Shown piece after piece: positions 36,833-48,400 of a stretch of 64,000 nt of DNA. The notes under the pieces were generated by a model that did no database searches, was not told where the DNA came from, and saw only the letters and a list, made by a program, of their open reading frames with translations. The stretch's first letter is position 1. Each line of letters opens with the position of its first letter. Origin of the DNA: Flavobacterium sp. YO12 (GTDB taxonomy: Bacteria; Bacteroidota; Bacteroidia; Flavobacteriales; Flavobacteriaceae); contig NZ_NRQU01000005.1 of assembly GCF_004119495.1 (NCBI RefSeq), positions 62,001-126,000 on the forward strand, given 5' to 3'. A program made the translations under genes and the position numbers.

Positions 36833-37975
36833 ATGAAAAAATATTTCACATTACTATTATTAACTTCTGCAGCAATTATTTATGCTCAGAAGGACACTTA
36901 TAAAATCGCTGATGGCGTAATTACTAGTCAGGATTTATTTAATAAATCGATGGTTAAGGATGTTTCTTGCTTTAGAATTCCATCTATAGTAACGGCTCCA
37001 AATGGCGATTTAATTGCTGCTATTGACGAACGTGTTCCTTCTTGTGGTGATTTAAAATGGAGCAAAGACATTAATATTGTTATTCGCAGAAGCGCTGATA
37101 ATGGAAAAACATGGTCGGAGATTGAAAAAGTAGCCGATTTTCCTTTTGGGCAATCTGCGTCAGATCCTTCGATGATTGTTGACAAACAAACTAATGAAAT
37201 CTTTTTGTTCTATAATTTTATGGATTTAGACAAGGAAAAAGATGTTTATTATCTGCATGTTGTAAAAAGCAGTGACAATGGTAAAACTTGGAGTAAAGCT
37301 CAAGATATTACGAGCCAAATTGCGAAACCGGAATGGCATAAGGATTTTAAGTTTATAACTTCTGGACGCGGAATACAAACAAAAAACGGAAAGTTGTTGC
37401 ATACTTTAGTAAATTTAACGAGCGGCTTATATATTTTTGGAAGTAATGATCATGGAAAAACATGGTACTTTATTGATACACCTATAAAACCTGCAGACGA
37501 ATCCAAAATTATTGAATTGGCTGACGGAAGCTGGATGGTTAATGCAAGGGTAAACAAAGGCGGAATGCGATATGTACATACTTCTACTGATGAGGGAAAA
37601 ACTTGGAGCACTAAACCAGAACCTAAATTGGTAGATCCAGGATGTAATGCTGAAATTATTCGATACACAGCTAAAGCTGATGGTTATGATAAGAATAGAA
37701 TTTTGTTTTCGAATGCTAAAATGGAAAAGGATAGAATGAATCTAACGGTTCGTATTAGTTATGATGAAGGAAAAACATGGACAGAGGGAAAAACTATATA
37801 TGGCGGCGGATCGGCTTATTCGTCTCTTACAATACTTGACAATGGAGATATTGGAGTGTTTTTTGAAAAAGACGACTATACTCAAAATACCTTTGTTAGC
37901 TTTTCATTAAAATGGCTTGCAGACGGGAAGGACAATTATAAAAAACCTTCTCAAAAAGGAAAATCAAAGAAATAA
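36833..37975 (+). CDS. GH33 exo-alpha-sialidase
   Basis: The 380-residue secreted sialidase (signal peptide ends IIYAQ) has the FRIP arginine motif at 47-50 (SCFRIPSIV). Five Asp boxes follow: SADNGKTW, SSDNGKTW, SNDHGKTW, STDEGKTW and SYDEGKTW. No CBM40 or other binding domain precedes the propeller, so it is a minimal catalytic sialidase. It releases terminal sialic acid from glycans after O-deacetylation by the upstream esterase. The basic tail (KKPSQKGKSKK) carries no sorting signal. It is in the nan operon, 83 bases after the epimerase. Confidence 0.95.
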   Translation: MKKYFTLLLLTSAAIIYAQKDTYKIADGVITSQDLFNKSMVKDVSCFRIPSIVTAPNGDLIAAIDERVPSCGDLKWSKDINIVIRRSADNGKTWSEIEKVADFPFGQSASDPSMIVDKQTNEIFLFYNFMDLDKEKDVYYLHVVKSSDNGKTWSKAQDITSQIAKPEWHKDFKFITSGRGIQTKNGKLLHTLVNLTSGLYIFGSNDHGKTWYFIDTPIKPADESKIIELADGSWMVNARVNKGGMRYVHTSTDEGKTWSTKPEPKLVDPGCNAEIIRYTAKADGYDKNRILFSNAKMEKDRMNLTVRISYDEGKTWTEGKTIYGGGSAYSSLTILDNGDIGVFFEKDDYTQNTFVSFSLKWLADGKDNYKKPSQKGKSKK

Positions 37976-38038
37976 AAACAGCTTAAACTTAATGTGGATT
38001 TAGAATTTGCTGGGTAGTTTAATTTACATAACAAAACA

Positions 38039-39178
38039 ATGAAACAAGCTATTGTCAATGCTATTGTGCATACGGGTGATGAGATAATTGATAACGGTGT
38101 GATTATCATAGAAAATGGAGTTATTCTTTCGGTTCAAAAGGAGATTCCAAATGATATACCTCAACTCGATTTAAAAGGAAAGCATATAGCAGCAGGATTT
38201 ATAGATATTCAGATAAATGGAGGTGAAAAACTTTATTTCAGCCAAACTCCTACTGAAGAAACGATTCAGGATATTTATGATTCAAGTTTAAAGTATGGTA
38301 CTACTCATGTTTTGCCTTGTTTAATTTCATCGTCTAATGAAACGATTCTGCAAGGAATTGAAGCGACTCGAAATTACATTCAAAAACACAACAATGGTGT
38401 AATTGGAATGCATTTAGAAGGCCCGTTCTTAAATCCTTTGAAACGCGGGGCGCATAGTATCGATCAGGTTCGTAAACCAACAAATAGTGAACTTGAAGAA
38501 ATTATTAGATACGGAAAAGATGTGATAAAAGTAATTACAATCGCACCGGAATGTTTTACTGACGAGCAATTAAATATGCTTTTAGAAAGCGGTATTACAA
38601 TTTCGGCAGGGCATTCTACAATAGGTTATAAAGAGGCACAGCATTATTTTTCAAAAGGCATAAACCTTGTAACACATTTGTTTAATGCAATGACTCAATT
38701 CGGTCATCGTGAACCGGGATTAGTTGGTGCTGTTTTTGAAAATGAAAATGTTTATGCCCCCGTAATTTTAGATGGAGCACATTGCGATTACGCAGCCGCA
38801 AGATTAGCTTATAAACTAAAACAAGAGAAATTTTTCTTGATAAGTGATGCGACATTTTTAGGGCGAAAAGTAGAAAGTTTTAAATGGGACAATTTTGATG
38901 CTCACCTTGAAAATGGCTTTTATAGAAATGATGAAGGTAATTTGGCTGGAGCCACAATCTCCATGTTAGAAGCAGTTCAAAATGCATATAATCATTTGAA
39001 TGTTTCTGCAGATGAAGCTATAAAAATGGGAACAACACGTGTTGCAAATGCAATTGGATTAGGAGAAAAATTTGGAAAAATAAAAACGGGATTTCCTGCA
39101 AGTTTTGTTCAATTCAATGCTGATTTATCCAATATAGAAACACTTAATTTTTCTAAAACCTCAACAGTAGTTTTATAA
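38039..39178 (+). CDS. nagA: N-acetylglucosamine-6-phosphate deacetylase
   Basis: The 379-residue amidohydrolase converts GlcNAc-6-P to GlcN-6-P and acetate. Family blocks are AAGFIDIQINGG (E. coli-like Q/N instead of HxH), GMHLEGPFLNPLKRGAH with the metal-binding Glu, AGHST, HLFNAMTQFGHREPG and LISDATF with the catalytic Asp. It links the nan operon to central metabolism. No nagB (deaminase) is visible in the window, so that step must be encoded elsewhere. The next gene begins one base after its stop. Confidence 0.93.
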   Translation: MKQAIVNAIVHTGDEIIDNGVIIIENGVILSVQKEIPNDIPQLDLKGKHIAAGFIDIQINGGEKLYFSQTPTEETIQDIYDSSLKYGTTHVLPCLISSSNETILQGIEATRNYIQKHNNGVIGMHLEGPFLNPLKRGAHSIDQVRKPTNSELEEIIRYGKDVIKVITIAPECFTDEQLNMLLESGITISAGHSTIGYKEAQHYFSKGINLVTHLFNAMTQFGHREPGLVGAVFENENVYAPVILDGAHCDYAAARLAYKLKQEKFFLISDATFLGRKVESFKWDNFDAHLENGFYRNDEGNLAGATISMLEAVQNAYNHLNVSADEAIKMGTTRVANAIGLGEKFGKIKTGFPASFVQFNADLSNIETLNFSKTSTVVL

Positions 39179-39179
39179 A

Positions 39180-40097
39180 ATGGTTAAAGAAAAACTGCTT
39201 CCGATTACTGCTAAAATCAAAGAATTTAAAATCATTTTTGCTGGAATATTATTTGCCTTTTTATGGGCATCGGCATCAACTGCTACCAAAATAGGTCTTC
39301 ATGCTGCGCAGCCTTTTGTGATTTCTATTTTTAGGTTTGTAATAGCAGGAAGCATTATGCTTTTTATTTCTCATATTTTAATGGCAAAACGGCTGCCTCA
39401 AAAAAAAGAGTGGATTCAAATTAGTATTTACGGTTTGTTTAATATTACTTTTTATTTAGGCTTATATGTTGTTGCTATGCAAAAAGTATCTGCCGGTTTA
39501 GGGAGTTTGGCTGTTGCGACTAATCCTGTTTTTATTGTTTTGATCTCGGCGATTTGGTTATCTCATAAAATTAAAATCAAAAACATTCTTAGTCTGGTTC
39601 TTTGTTTTATTGGTGTGTTTTTAGCGGCATATCCTTTATTACAAAACAGTTTTGCAACTCCCGGCGGCATACTTATTTTGGTTGCAAGTATGATCGCTTA
39701 TTCGTTAGGAACTATTTATTATTCTAAACAAAACTGGAACGGATTACACATTCTTACCATTAATGGGTGGCAAACCATTATTGGAGCTGTGTTTCTGATT
39801 CCAGTATTATGGATCACCTATCGATCTGATCAAAATGTTTTTAACAGTGATTTCTGGTTTTCGACTTCGTGGCTGGCTATTGCTGTTTCTATTGGAGCAG
39901 TTCAGTTTTGGTTGTATTTATTAAAAATTAATCCCATAAAAGCCTCTTATTGGCTTTTTCTATGTCCGATTTTTGGATTCTTAATTGCCTATTTTATGGT
40001 AAATGAACCGCTTACTTTGTATACCCTTTTTGGTGTAATCTTTGTAATAATAGGATTGTATACCAGTCTTTCTATCGACAGAAAGAAAAACACATAA
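39180..40097 (+). CDS. EamA/DMT-superfamily transporter
   Basis: The 305-residue protein has ten predicted helices and two EamA repeats. Markers are FAFLWASASTATKIGL, KVSAGLGSLAVATNPVFIVLISAIWL and INPIKASYWLFLCPIFGFLIAYFMVNEPLTLY. The start codon lies one base past the nagA stop, implying translational coupling. The transported molecule is unknown; coupling to nagA suggests an amino-sugar or a by-product exporter, which is inference. Confidence 0.82.
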   Translation: MVKEKLLPITAKIKEFKIIFAGILFAFLWASASTATKIGLHAAQPFVISIFRFVIAGSIMLFISHILMAKRLPQKKEWIQISIYGLFNITFYLGLYVVAMQKVSAGLGSLAVATNPVFIVLISAIWLSHKIKIKNILSLVLCFIGVFLAAYPLLQNSFATPGGILILVASMIAYSLGTIYYSKQNWNGLHILTINGWQTIIGAVFLIPVLWITYRSDQNVFNSDFWFSTSWLAIAVSIGAVQFWLYLLKINPIKASYWLFLCPIFGFLIAYFMVNEPLTLYTLFGVIFVIIGLYTSLSIDRKKNT

Positions 40098-40133
40098 GTA
40101 AACTACAATTAAATTGATTTTTTGAAGAAGAGA

Positions 40134-40172
40134 AAAGCCTTTTTAGCCACAACTTTAAAGGCTTTCTTTTTT
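40134..40172 (+). terminator. Rho-independent terminator of the nan operon
   Basis: AAAGCCTTT (40134-40142) pairs with AAAGGCTTT (40157-40165), followed by CTTTTTTAT. It lies 36 bases after the EamA gene. Confidence 0.75.
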
Positions 40173-40201
40173 ATATCTTGTCAATACAATTGATTTTATT
40201 C

Positions 40202-40231
40202 CATAAAAAAAGCCCGACGTAAATCGGGCTT
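40202..40231 (-). terminator. Rho-independent terminator of the sulfatase gene
   Basis: AAGCCCGA (40210-40217) pairs with TCGGGCTT (40224-40231) around a 6-base loop. On the minus strand the stem is followed by a T-run (A-run 40205-40210 on the plus strand), 28 bases downstream of the sulfatase stop. Confidence 0.85.
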
Positions 40232-40258
40232 AAATGGTATAAAGTAAGATAGAATTAT

Positions 40259-41878
40259 TTAGTTTTTTGGATCAACACTCAAAGCCGGCATCGACAACTG
40301 CTTGCTATTTAGTAATTGCTTAGCTTGTTCAATGGTTCTGTATCTGCCAATCTCCATTGGTCCGCCATAAGCACCACTTTGTTGTGGTCTTGGAGGAACA
40401 GCAGCATAAGTTTTCATAAGTTCAAGAACAACCTGATCAAAAATTACCATTGTCCATGTTTTCTCTGTAAAACTGTTCATGAAAAGATCATAACGCTCTT
40501 GCGGGTCTTGCCATAAATCGTACACAGCGGGAACGGTTGCAATATAGGTTTGATCACCTCTCCAACCCAGTTGTTGTCCTGGTGTATCGCTTCCTGCCTG
40601 CGCACCATTATCTCCGCGTGTATTAAATACTGCTTTCCATTTTCCGATACGTGCGGCTCCAGGAGACAACTCATTTTCTGTAAAATAAAACCATCTGTCA
40701 CGAAGTGGTTTTCCTTTTTTGAATAAAACATTCGACATATCGTAGCTGTCAAAAACCATTGGTTTACCTTCTCTATCATTTTTAGGCAGTTCAACTCCTG
40801 CAAGACTTGCAAAAGTTGCCATCAAATCTAAACCTCCCACGATATCATGGCTTTGGCTTCCTGCTTCAATTTGACCAGGCCACCAAGCAATAGCTGGAAC
40901 TCGGCTTCCTCCTTCTCTATCTGTTCCTTTTGATCCTCTAAATGGCGTATATCCAGAATCTGGATGAACATCTTGCCATGCTCCGTTATCAACTGTATAA
41001 ATTACAATGGTATTATCTGCAATTCCAAGCTGACGAATTTTATCCATAATTCGGCCAACATTATAATCCATTTCTACAACGGCATCACCATATTTGCTTT
41101 TGGCTGGTGATTTTCCTTTAAATTGTTTTGATGGTAAATTTGGCTGATGGTTTTTGGCAAAATTGATACACATAAAAAATGGATCTTTTGATTTTCCATA
41201 ATCATCAAGCTGTTTTAGATTATTATCTACCATATTCATATCCAACTCTGCAATGTTTTCTTCTGTTACAGGTCCTGTATCACGTGCTGGTTTTCCAGCT
41301 TCTCCTTCAAGAATACCTTTAGTTGCTTTTTTTATAAAATCAGAAATTTCAGGAGCCATATCAGGATTCCATGAAGGGAAACAATACGTGTAAGCATTTA
41401 AGTGATACAAAACCACATTTTGCATTTTATCAAAACCATGTGCAATTGGCATAGCATAATCTGCTTCACCCAAATGCCATTTCCCAGAAAAATAAGTTTT
41501 ATAATTTGCCTTTTTCAAAATAGATGCCAATGTCCATTCAGCAGCAGGAAGTCCGCCTCCTTCACCCTGAAAAGCAACAGTTGTCATACCGCTTCGGTTT
41601 GGAATTCTACCGGTAATCATTGCAGCTCTTCCCGGCGTACAACTTGGCTGTCCATAAAACGACCAAAACTGCATGCCTTCCTTAGCCATTCTGTCCAAAT
41701 TTGGAGTCGGCATTCCACGGCCAACACCACCGCCATAAGCTCCTAAATCTCCCCAACCTGTATCATCAGAAATTACCATAATGATATTTGGTTTCTTTTT
41801 CGTTTGAGCACTGACAACTCCAATAGAAGCTATGCAGAACAAACATGCAAAAAATATTCGTAAGGCATTTTTTTTCAT
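40259..41878 (-). CDS. Arylsulfatase-type (S1 family) sulfatase
   Basis: The 539-residue secreted sulfatase has a signal peptide (to VVSAQ). Metal-binding Asp38-Asp39 lie in IMVISDDTGWGDLG. The formylglycine motif is C-T-P-G-R at 80-84 (cysteine type, needs anaerobic or FGE-type maturation elsewhere). IYTVDNGAWQD and GWRGDQTYI are later blocks. The exact sulfated substrate is unknown. GlcNAc-6-sulfate or Gal sulfate on glycoconjugates would fit the neighbouring N-glycan genes, but it is transcribed alone and opposite to them. Confidence 0.9.
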   Translation of the reverse strand: MKKNALRIFFACLFCIASIGVVSAQTKKKPNIIMVISDDTGWGDLGAYGGGVGRGMPTPNLDRMAKEGMQFWSFYGQPSCTPGRAAMITGRIPNRSGMTTVAFQGEGGGLPAAEWTLASILKKANYKTYFSGKWHLGEADYAMPIAHGFDKMQNVVLYHLNAYTYCFPSWNPDMAPEISDFIKKATKGILEGEAGKPARDTGPVTEENIAELDMNMVDNNLKQLDDYGKSKDPFFMCINFAKNHQPNLPSKQFKGKSPAKSKYGDAVVEMDYNVGRIMDKIRQLGIADNTIVIYTVDNGAWQDVHPDSGYTPFRGSKGTDREGGSRVPAIAWWPGQIEAGSQSHDIVGGLDLMATFASLAGVELPKNDREGKPMVFDSYDMSNVLFKKGKPLRDRWFYFTENELSPGAARIGKWKAVFNTRGDNGAQAGSDTPGQQLGWRGDQTYIATVPAVYDLWQDPQERYDLFMNSFTEKTWTMVIFDQVVLELMKTYAAVPPRPQQSGAYGGPMEIGRYRTIEQAKQLLNSKQLSMPALSVDPKN

Positions 41879-42412
41879 AGTTTAAAATTTAAGGATTACT
41901 TAGAAATGAAATTGTATGGGAATACTTTTTAATTATCTGCCGAAGACTTTGTGCAAATAATTGATTCTCAAATTTAGATAATTCCACAAGCCGATAGGAG
42001 TCAATACTTTGTAATAATGTTCCATATTATAAGATGCAACCAATTTCTTTCTTCAAGAAAAAAAGTTTAAGTCAATATTTCTCACAAATCGACTTGTAAA
42101 TCTTTTCTATATCTCACTTTAAAGCCCACAAAACACAAAGCACAATATATCAGTTCGTTACAAAAAATAAATACAATAATTCACCTTTTCTTCTACAAAA
42201 AAGCTCATCATAAAAACTTATTTAATTTACTTTTCTTGTTGCATATTATAACTTGAAACATATAAATCAGCCTCTTAAAGCTAACTTTTCATAAATTTGA
42301 GTACCCCCTATTTACAATCACCAAATCATTCTTTTCGAAATTAACGAACAACATAAATTTTAATTTAATGTGGTTATAAATTGTTCGTATCCACTTTGCA
42401 ATCTCGAAGCCT
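41879..42412. other. Divergent promoter region, sulfatase / giant surface protein
   Basis: The 534 bases are very AT-rich and without a credible gene. A perfect -7 box (TAAATTTG, 42292-42299) lies about 114 bases before the surface-protein start. No repeats or mobile-element ends were seen. Confidence 0.45.
42292..42299 (+). promoter_or_regulatory. Putative -7 element of the surface-protein operon
   Basis: TAAATTTG matches TAnnTTTG exactly. Transcription would begin near 42306, giving a leader of about 105 bases. The -33 element is not clear. Confidence 0.4.
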
Positions 42413-45400
42413 ATGAGACAATCTCTACAAATTAAGAAGCACTTTAAAAAACTGATTCCAGTATTATTTATAGTTCTGTTTAATACTATAAATTCATTCG
42501 CTCAAAACTGTACAGTAAATGCTGGAGTTCTAAATGTTACTATTTGTGAAACTGATGCTTTAGTTTTAGAAGGAAGTACTCCTTCGCCCATTATAGGTAC
42601 CGTTTTGTGGTCTCAAATTTCAGGCCCTGCAGTTGTTATCAACTCACCAAATAGTACAAGCACTACAGTATCTGGTTATACAGGAGGGAATACTTACATT
42701 TTTAGATACAGTGCAGTATGCGGAGATGGTATCTCAACCTATCAGGATAAAGTTGTTAATGTTGCACCTATAACTCGAGCACAAGCTGGAGGAGACGTAG
42801 CAAGTTGCCCTAACAGTGCAGGAACGTTAACTATTACTGCAAATACACCTCAGAATACAGGTGAAAATGGTTACTGGGAAATTGTAGGCAATAATAATGC
42901 AGGGGTTGTAATTAATTTTCCCAACTTACCAACTTCGACTATAAATCTGCCTGCAACAAGCTGCGGGGTAACCACATTACAATGGGTTATTGAAGGTCCA
43001 GAACTTGCTCCTGGAATTCGTTGCAGAACTACCTCACAAATTACTGTGACTAATTATGGCGGTGTCAAACCTATTTCGGCAGGGCCAGACCAAACATTAA
43101 GTAATTGTTACACTACTACACAAAGTACCAATTTAAATGGTACGTATGGCGGATGTGGCTTAAACGGACAGGGAGGCTTGTGGGCATTTGTAAGCGGTCC
43201 AAATACACCAACAATAAGCAGTCCAACATCAAATACGACTCAAATTTCAAATCTAACTGAAGGTACTTATACTTTTAGATGGACAGTAACAGGACCTTGT
43301 GCTTCTGGAAATGATTTAGTTTCGATTACTGTACCACCGGCAACACAAGATGTAACAACATTACCAGGCGGTGATGAAAATATATTCTTTTGTGACAATA
43401 GTATCACTCAGGTCACGCTTATTGCACAAACCCCTTTATATGCAGGTGAAACGGTACAATGGACACAAATTGCAGGCGGTCCAGGTGCTGTAATTGTTTC
43501 ACCAACAAATCCTACTACATTAGTTACAGGCATCTCTGATTCAGGAGATCCTTATAAATTTAGATATACCCTTACTAATGCCAACACCGGCTGTATTTTT
43601 ACTAAAGATTATAATGTTCAGTACAATGGTGCGACAAGAACTATTGTTGCGAACAATGGCAGGGATATTGTTGGCAGCTGTAATGCAACCGTTTTTACAA
43701 TTCCGCTTACTGTAACAGGTACGGGAGTAAATCAATATCGAATCACACATGGACCTGATAATTCTCCTTTAGCACCTTTCCCTACTACACTGCAAAATGT
43801 TGGCAATTCACTAACTTTAACCCTTACAGCTCCGGGAGATTATGTTGTAGAATTCGTTAGAAGTGAAAATGGTTCACTAAATGTTGGCTGTGATTATGGT
43901 TTTGATACTTTAAATATTCTTGTTTCTGGTGCTCCAACACCTTCTAATGCAGGATCTGATGTAAGTTTACCTTGCGGAGACACCACTACGATGCTTTCTG
44001 GCGTTATGACAGATGACGGCTTGCATTTTTGGAGTCAGCTAAACGGTCCAAATGAAGCTGTAATTGCAGATGTTTTTGCAACAGACACGCAAGTAAGCGG
44101 GCTTATTCCAGGTACTTATGTTTTTCAATATATAACAAAAGGCGGCGGTGCTACCTGTGGTTTTTCAGTTTCAACTGTAAACATATATGTCTCTGGAAGT
44201 ACCTTAAGCAGTACTGATGCAGGTCCTGATCACGTGGTTTGTACAAAAACTGATGTACCGCTTACAGCCAAACCTGCAGAAAGTGGAGAAATAGGCGGAT
44301 GGAGTCAAGTCTCTGGGCCAGATACAATAACATTCTCTAATATACATGATCCTAATGCAATTGCTTCAGGATTTTTGACCTCAAATGCTACGTATGAGTT
44401 AAAATGGACGATTTCTTATCTGCATCCAGGACCAGCATGTAGCGCCTCCGTTTCTGATAATATGCTTATCTACACGACCAACAATATTGCTCCAACGAGC
44501 TCTGACGCTGGACCAGATACTTGCTATCCTAATGGAACCAATACTTTTAACTTAAGCGGAAATACACCCGAAGGCTCAGATTTTGGAACTTGGACGGTCA
44601 CTCCATCTGCAGGAGTTGTAATTGCTGATGTAAATGATCCTAATACTTTGGTCACAGTTCCTACGGATGGAACTTATACTTTTACTTGGGCAATAGTAAA
44701 TAGATCAAGAATATGTATACCAAGTACGAGCAGTGTAAACGTAACTATTGCTGGCACGCCGCCGGCAGCAAATGCTGGTCCTGATCAGGAAATTTGCGGA
44801 AGTGTAATAACGATGGCTGCTACAGTAAGCAGCGGTGCGACGGGAACATGGACAAGAATATCCGGGGCTGGTAACTATACCATTAGTGACCAACATGATC
44901 CAAATGCTGTTTTTACGTTTACATTCAGCGGTTACTATATTTTTAGATGGACTGTAAATGCTGATATTTGTGGTGAAGCTTTTGATGATATTAATTTAAC
45001 AATCGGAATTCCGCCTCACGTTGCTGCCGCTGGACCAGATCAAAATGTTTGTAATAATACCACCGTAACAATGGCTGGAAATGCTTACGACAGTTTTTTT
45101 GAAGAAGGTCAATGGTCTGTTCTCACTGGAGCGCCAAATCAGCCTAATATTGTTGATCCATCTAATCCAAATACGGTTATTAATGGACTTGTAAAAGGAA
45201 CTTATACTTTCAGATGGACAATTAATTCAAAAAGTGTGTTTTTATGTCCGCCAACATTTGATGATGTAATCGTAACTGTTTTGCCAGCTGCTAATGCAGG
45301 TGCAGATAAAACATATTGTGATGTAACCAGTATACAGCTTATAGGAAACGAAAACTCTTCTGGAACATGGACACTCTTCAGTACCACAGGAAATGTAAAT

Positions 45401-48400
45401 GATGTTGTTATTACACAATCACCTCCAAATAGTTATATTGCAAATGCTACAGTGATTCCCGGAAACACTTATGTCTTTACCTATACTATATCTTCTTCTA
45501 CCAATCCAGTTTGTCCTGGATCTTCAGATAATGTTACTATAGATGTATTTAGCGGTGCAAGCGTTGATCCTAATGCAGGAGCCGATCAAAACCTTTGTAT
45601 TGCTGATGTTGGAGGTCAAACAGCTTTAGATGGAAACACACCTCCTCCAGATGTTTCAAAAGCTGAATGGAGATTTGTTTATCAGCCAACAGGAAGTGTT
45701 GCCGTTATTCAGACACCATCAGCACCAAAAAGCAATCTTTTAAACTTAACTGTTCCTGGACTTTATATTTTAGAATGGGTTTTTGAAAGTGCATCTTGTC
45801 GAACACTATCAGATATAGTTCGTATTGAAATGAATGCCCCTCCTAGTAATGCAGAAGCAGGACCTGATGATACTGCAGCTTGTCAAACTACATACACAAC
45901 AGCCGCTTTGCCACCTGCAGTAGGTATTGGAACATGGACTTTTGATACTGTTCCAGCTGGAAGTACGGCTGTAATCGATAATCCAAACAGTCCTGTAACA
46001 ACCTTATCAAATGTTACCGTACTAGGAACTTATATATTAACATGGACAGTAACAAATGGTCCTTTTACTGATCCTTCATCATGTCAGCCTTCTGTTGATA
46101 AAGTTTCAATAACCTTTAATGACATTCCACCTTCTAAAGCAGATGCAGGGCCTGATCAAGAATTATGTAATGTTGACTCAACTACTATGGCGGCAGTTCC
46201 TGTAACTTCTGGTATTGGTACTTGGACTAAGGCGTCGGGACCCGCTGTCAATATTGGTGCTCCAAATGATCCTAATTCTATAATGCTTGGACTTCAGCCT
46301 GGTACCTATGAATTTTTGTGGACGGTGACAACATTAAATAATAATGGTTGTATTTCTGAAGATTCAGTTATAGTTACCATTTACGACCAGCCATCAACTG
46401 CTGATGCTGGACCAAATCAGACAGTTCCACAATTCTCTCCCGTAAACATGAACGCTTTACCTCCTACAGTAGGTACAGGAGAATGGAGTCAAATAACAGG
46501 ACCAAGCACGTTAGGTTTCGTTGACAATACATCGCCAACAACAGCTGTTAGTGGAACTATTGCTGGCACATATCAACTTCAATGGACGGTAAGCAATGGA
46601 AATTGTGCTGTTTCATCTGATGTTATGACCCTTACAATACTTTCTGTTTCAGATCTTGAATTAACAAAATCTGTATCTCCTACTCACGGAAGTGCGGGAG
46701 ATGTAGTAACCTTTACAATTCAGATTTTTAATAACAATTCACTTGGAGGAACAGTAACCGCAACTGGTGTAGCCGTAAGAGATTATATTCCTACTGGTTT
46801 TACCATAGTGCCGGGATCAGCCAATTTATCTGGACAATATAATGTAGGTGATAATACTTTGACTTGGTACAATCTTACGGTTCCTAACGGAGGAAGACTA
46901 AACTTAACATTCAAAGCTACAATAAATGCAGTCGGAAGTACATTAAATAAAGCCGAAATTGTAGAATCTGATCAATTTGATCCTGATAGTACGCCAAACA
47001 ACCAAATAGAAACCGAAGATGATCAGGATAGTGTTTCGGTTTCAATAGACTCAGCTGATCTATCACTTCAAAAAACAGTTTCTCCAACGTCTGTAAGTAT
47101 AAATGATAATGTAATATTTACGATTAGAGCAACGAACAGTGGTCCAAACAATGCCACAGGAGTAACGGTTTTAGACAAACTTCCACCAGGTTATACCTAT
47201 GTCAGCGATAATGGCTCTGGCAAATATAACAGCAATACCGGCATCTGGAATATAGGCAACCTAAACAACGGAAACTCTATCACATTGCAGATTACCGCAA
47301 AGGTAAATGTGGCAACATCTGCTAATTATAAAAACACGGCAGAAATACAAACTGCACGTCAAGTCGACCCAGACAGTACACCTGGAAACGGTCTTCCTGA
47401 AGATGATATGGCAAGTGCAAATATTACATTAAAATCTGCAGATTTAGAGCTTACTAAAACGGTAACTCCAACATCTGCTGCTGCGGGTCAACAAGTAGAT
47501 TTTACTCTTAATCTAATCAATAAAGGTCCTGGAAATGCAACAGGAATAGCTGTACAAGATGTTATTCCGGTAGGTTATACATTGATTCCCGGATCTGTAT
47601 CAGTTGGAGGAACATACCAAGTGGCAACAGCTACGCTTGAATGGAAAAATATAGCATTGGCAAATGGTGCTAATACTAACTTGACTTTTAGTGCATTTGT
47701 AAATCCGTTAGGAAGTTATAAAAATGTCGCTCAAATAACTGCCAGCGATTTACCAGATCCTGACAGTACGCCAAATAACGATGACGGTGACCAAAGCGAA
47801 GATGATGAAGACAATGCCGAAATTACTTATATAGGTCCTTCTGCTGATTTGTCATTGACTAAAAATGTAATGGCTGGAAATACAAGTCCTGTAGTAGGAA
47901 GTCAGATTTCTTTTGAACTTATCATTAAAAATGATGGTCCAAATAATGCAACCGAAATTGAGGTTAAAGATTTATTGCCAACAGGATATCAATTTGTAAA
48001 TTACAGTTCATCTGCCGGGCTTTATAATAGTACTACAGGTATTTGGACAGTTGGTTCTCTTGATAAGGGAGCTGTAGAATCGCTTATTATTGATGCCAAA
48101 GTACTGCCAACAGGAGTTTATAAAAATATTGCTCAAGTAACGGCCAGCAGTCTCCCTGACCCAGATAGTACGCCTAATAACGATGATGGTGATCAAAGCG
48201 AGGATGACGAAGCCAATGCAGTAGTCACTCCTATTCAACCAACATCTGATTTATCACTTACTAAATCGGTAAATAGATCATCGCCTTTAATTGGCTCCAA
48301 AGTTACTTTTGAAATTATAGTTACCAATAATGGACCAAATGATAATACTGGCGTACAAGTAACCGATAAGTTACCATCAGGCTATACCTATGATTCATTT

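Noticed and set aside
40477-40812. Alternative minus-strand frame inside the sulfatase gene
   Set aside because: It is a shifted-frame shadow of the sulfatase coding sequence.
41993-42020. TACTTTG sequence upstream of the giant surface gene as a promoter
   Set aside because: The spacing inside the box is one base short of TAnnTTTG, and a perfect match lies closer to the gene.
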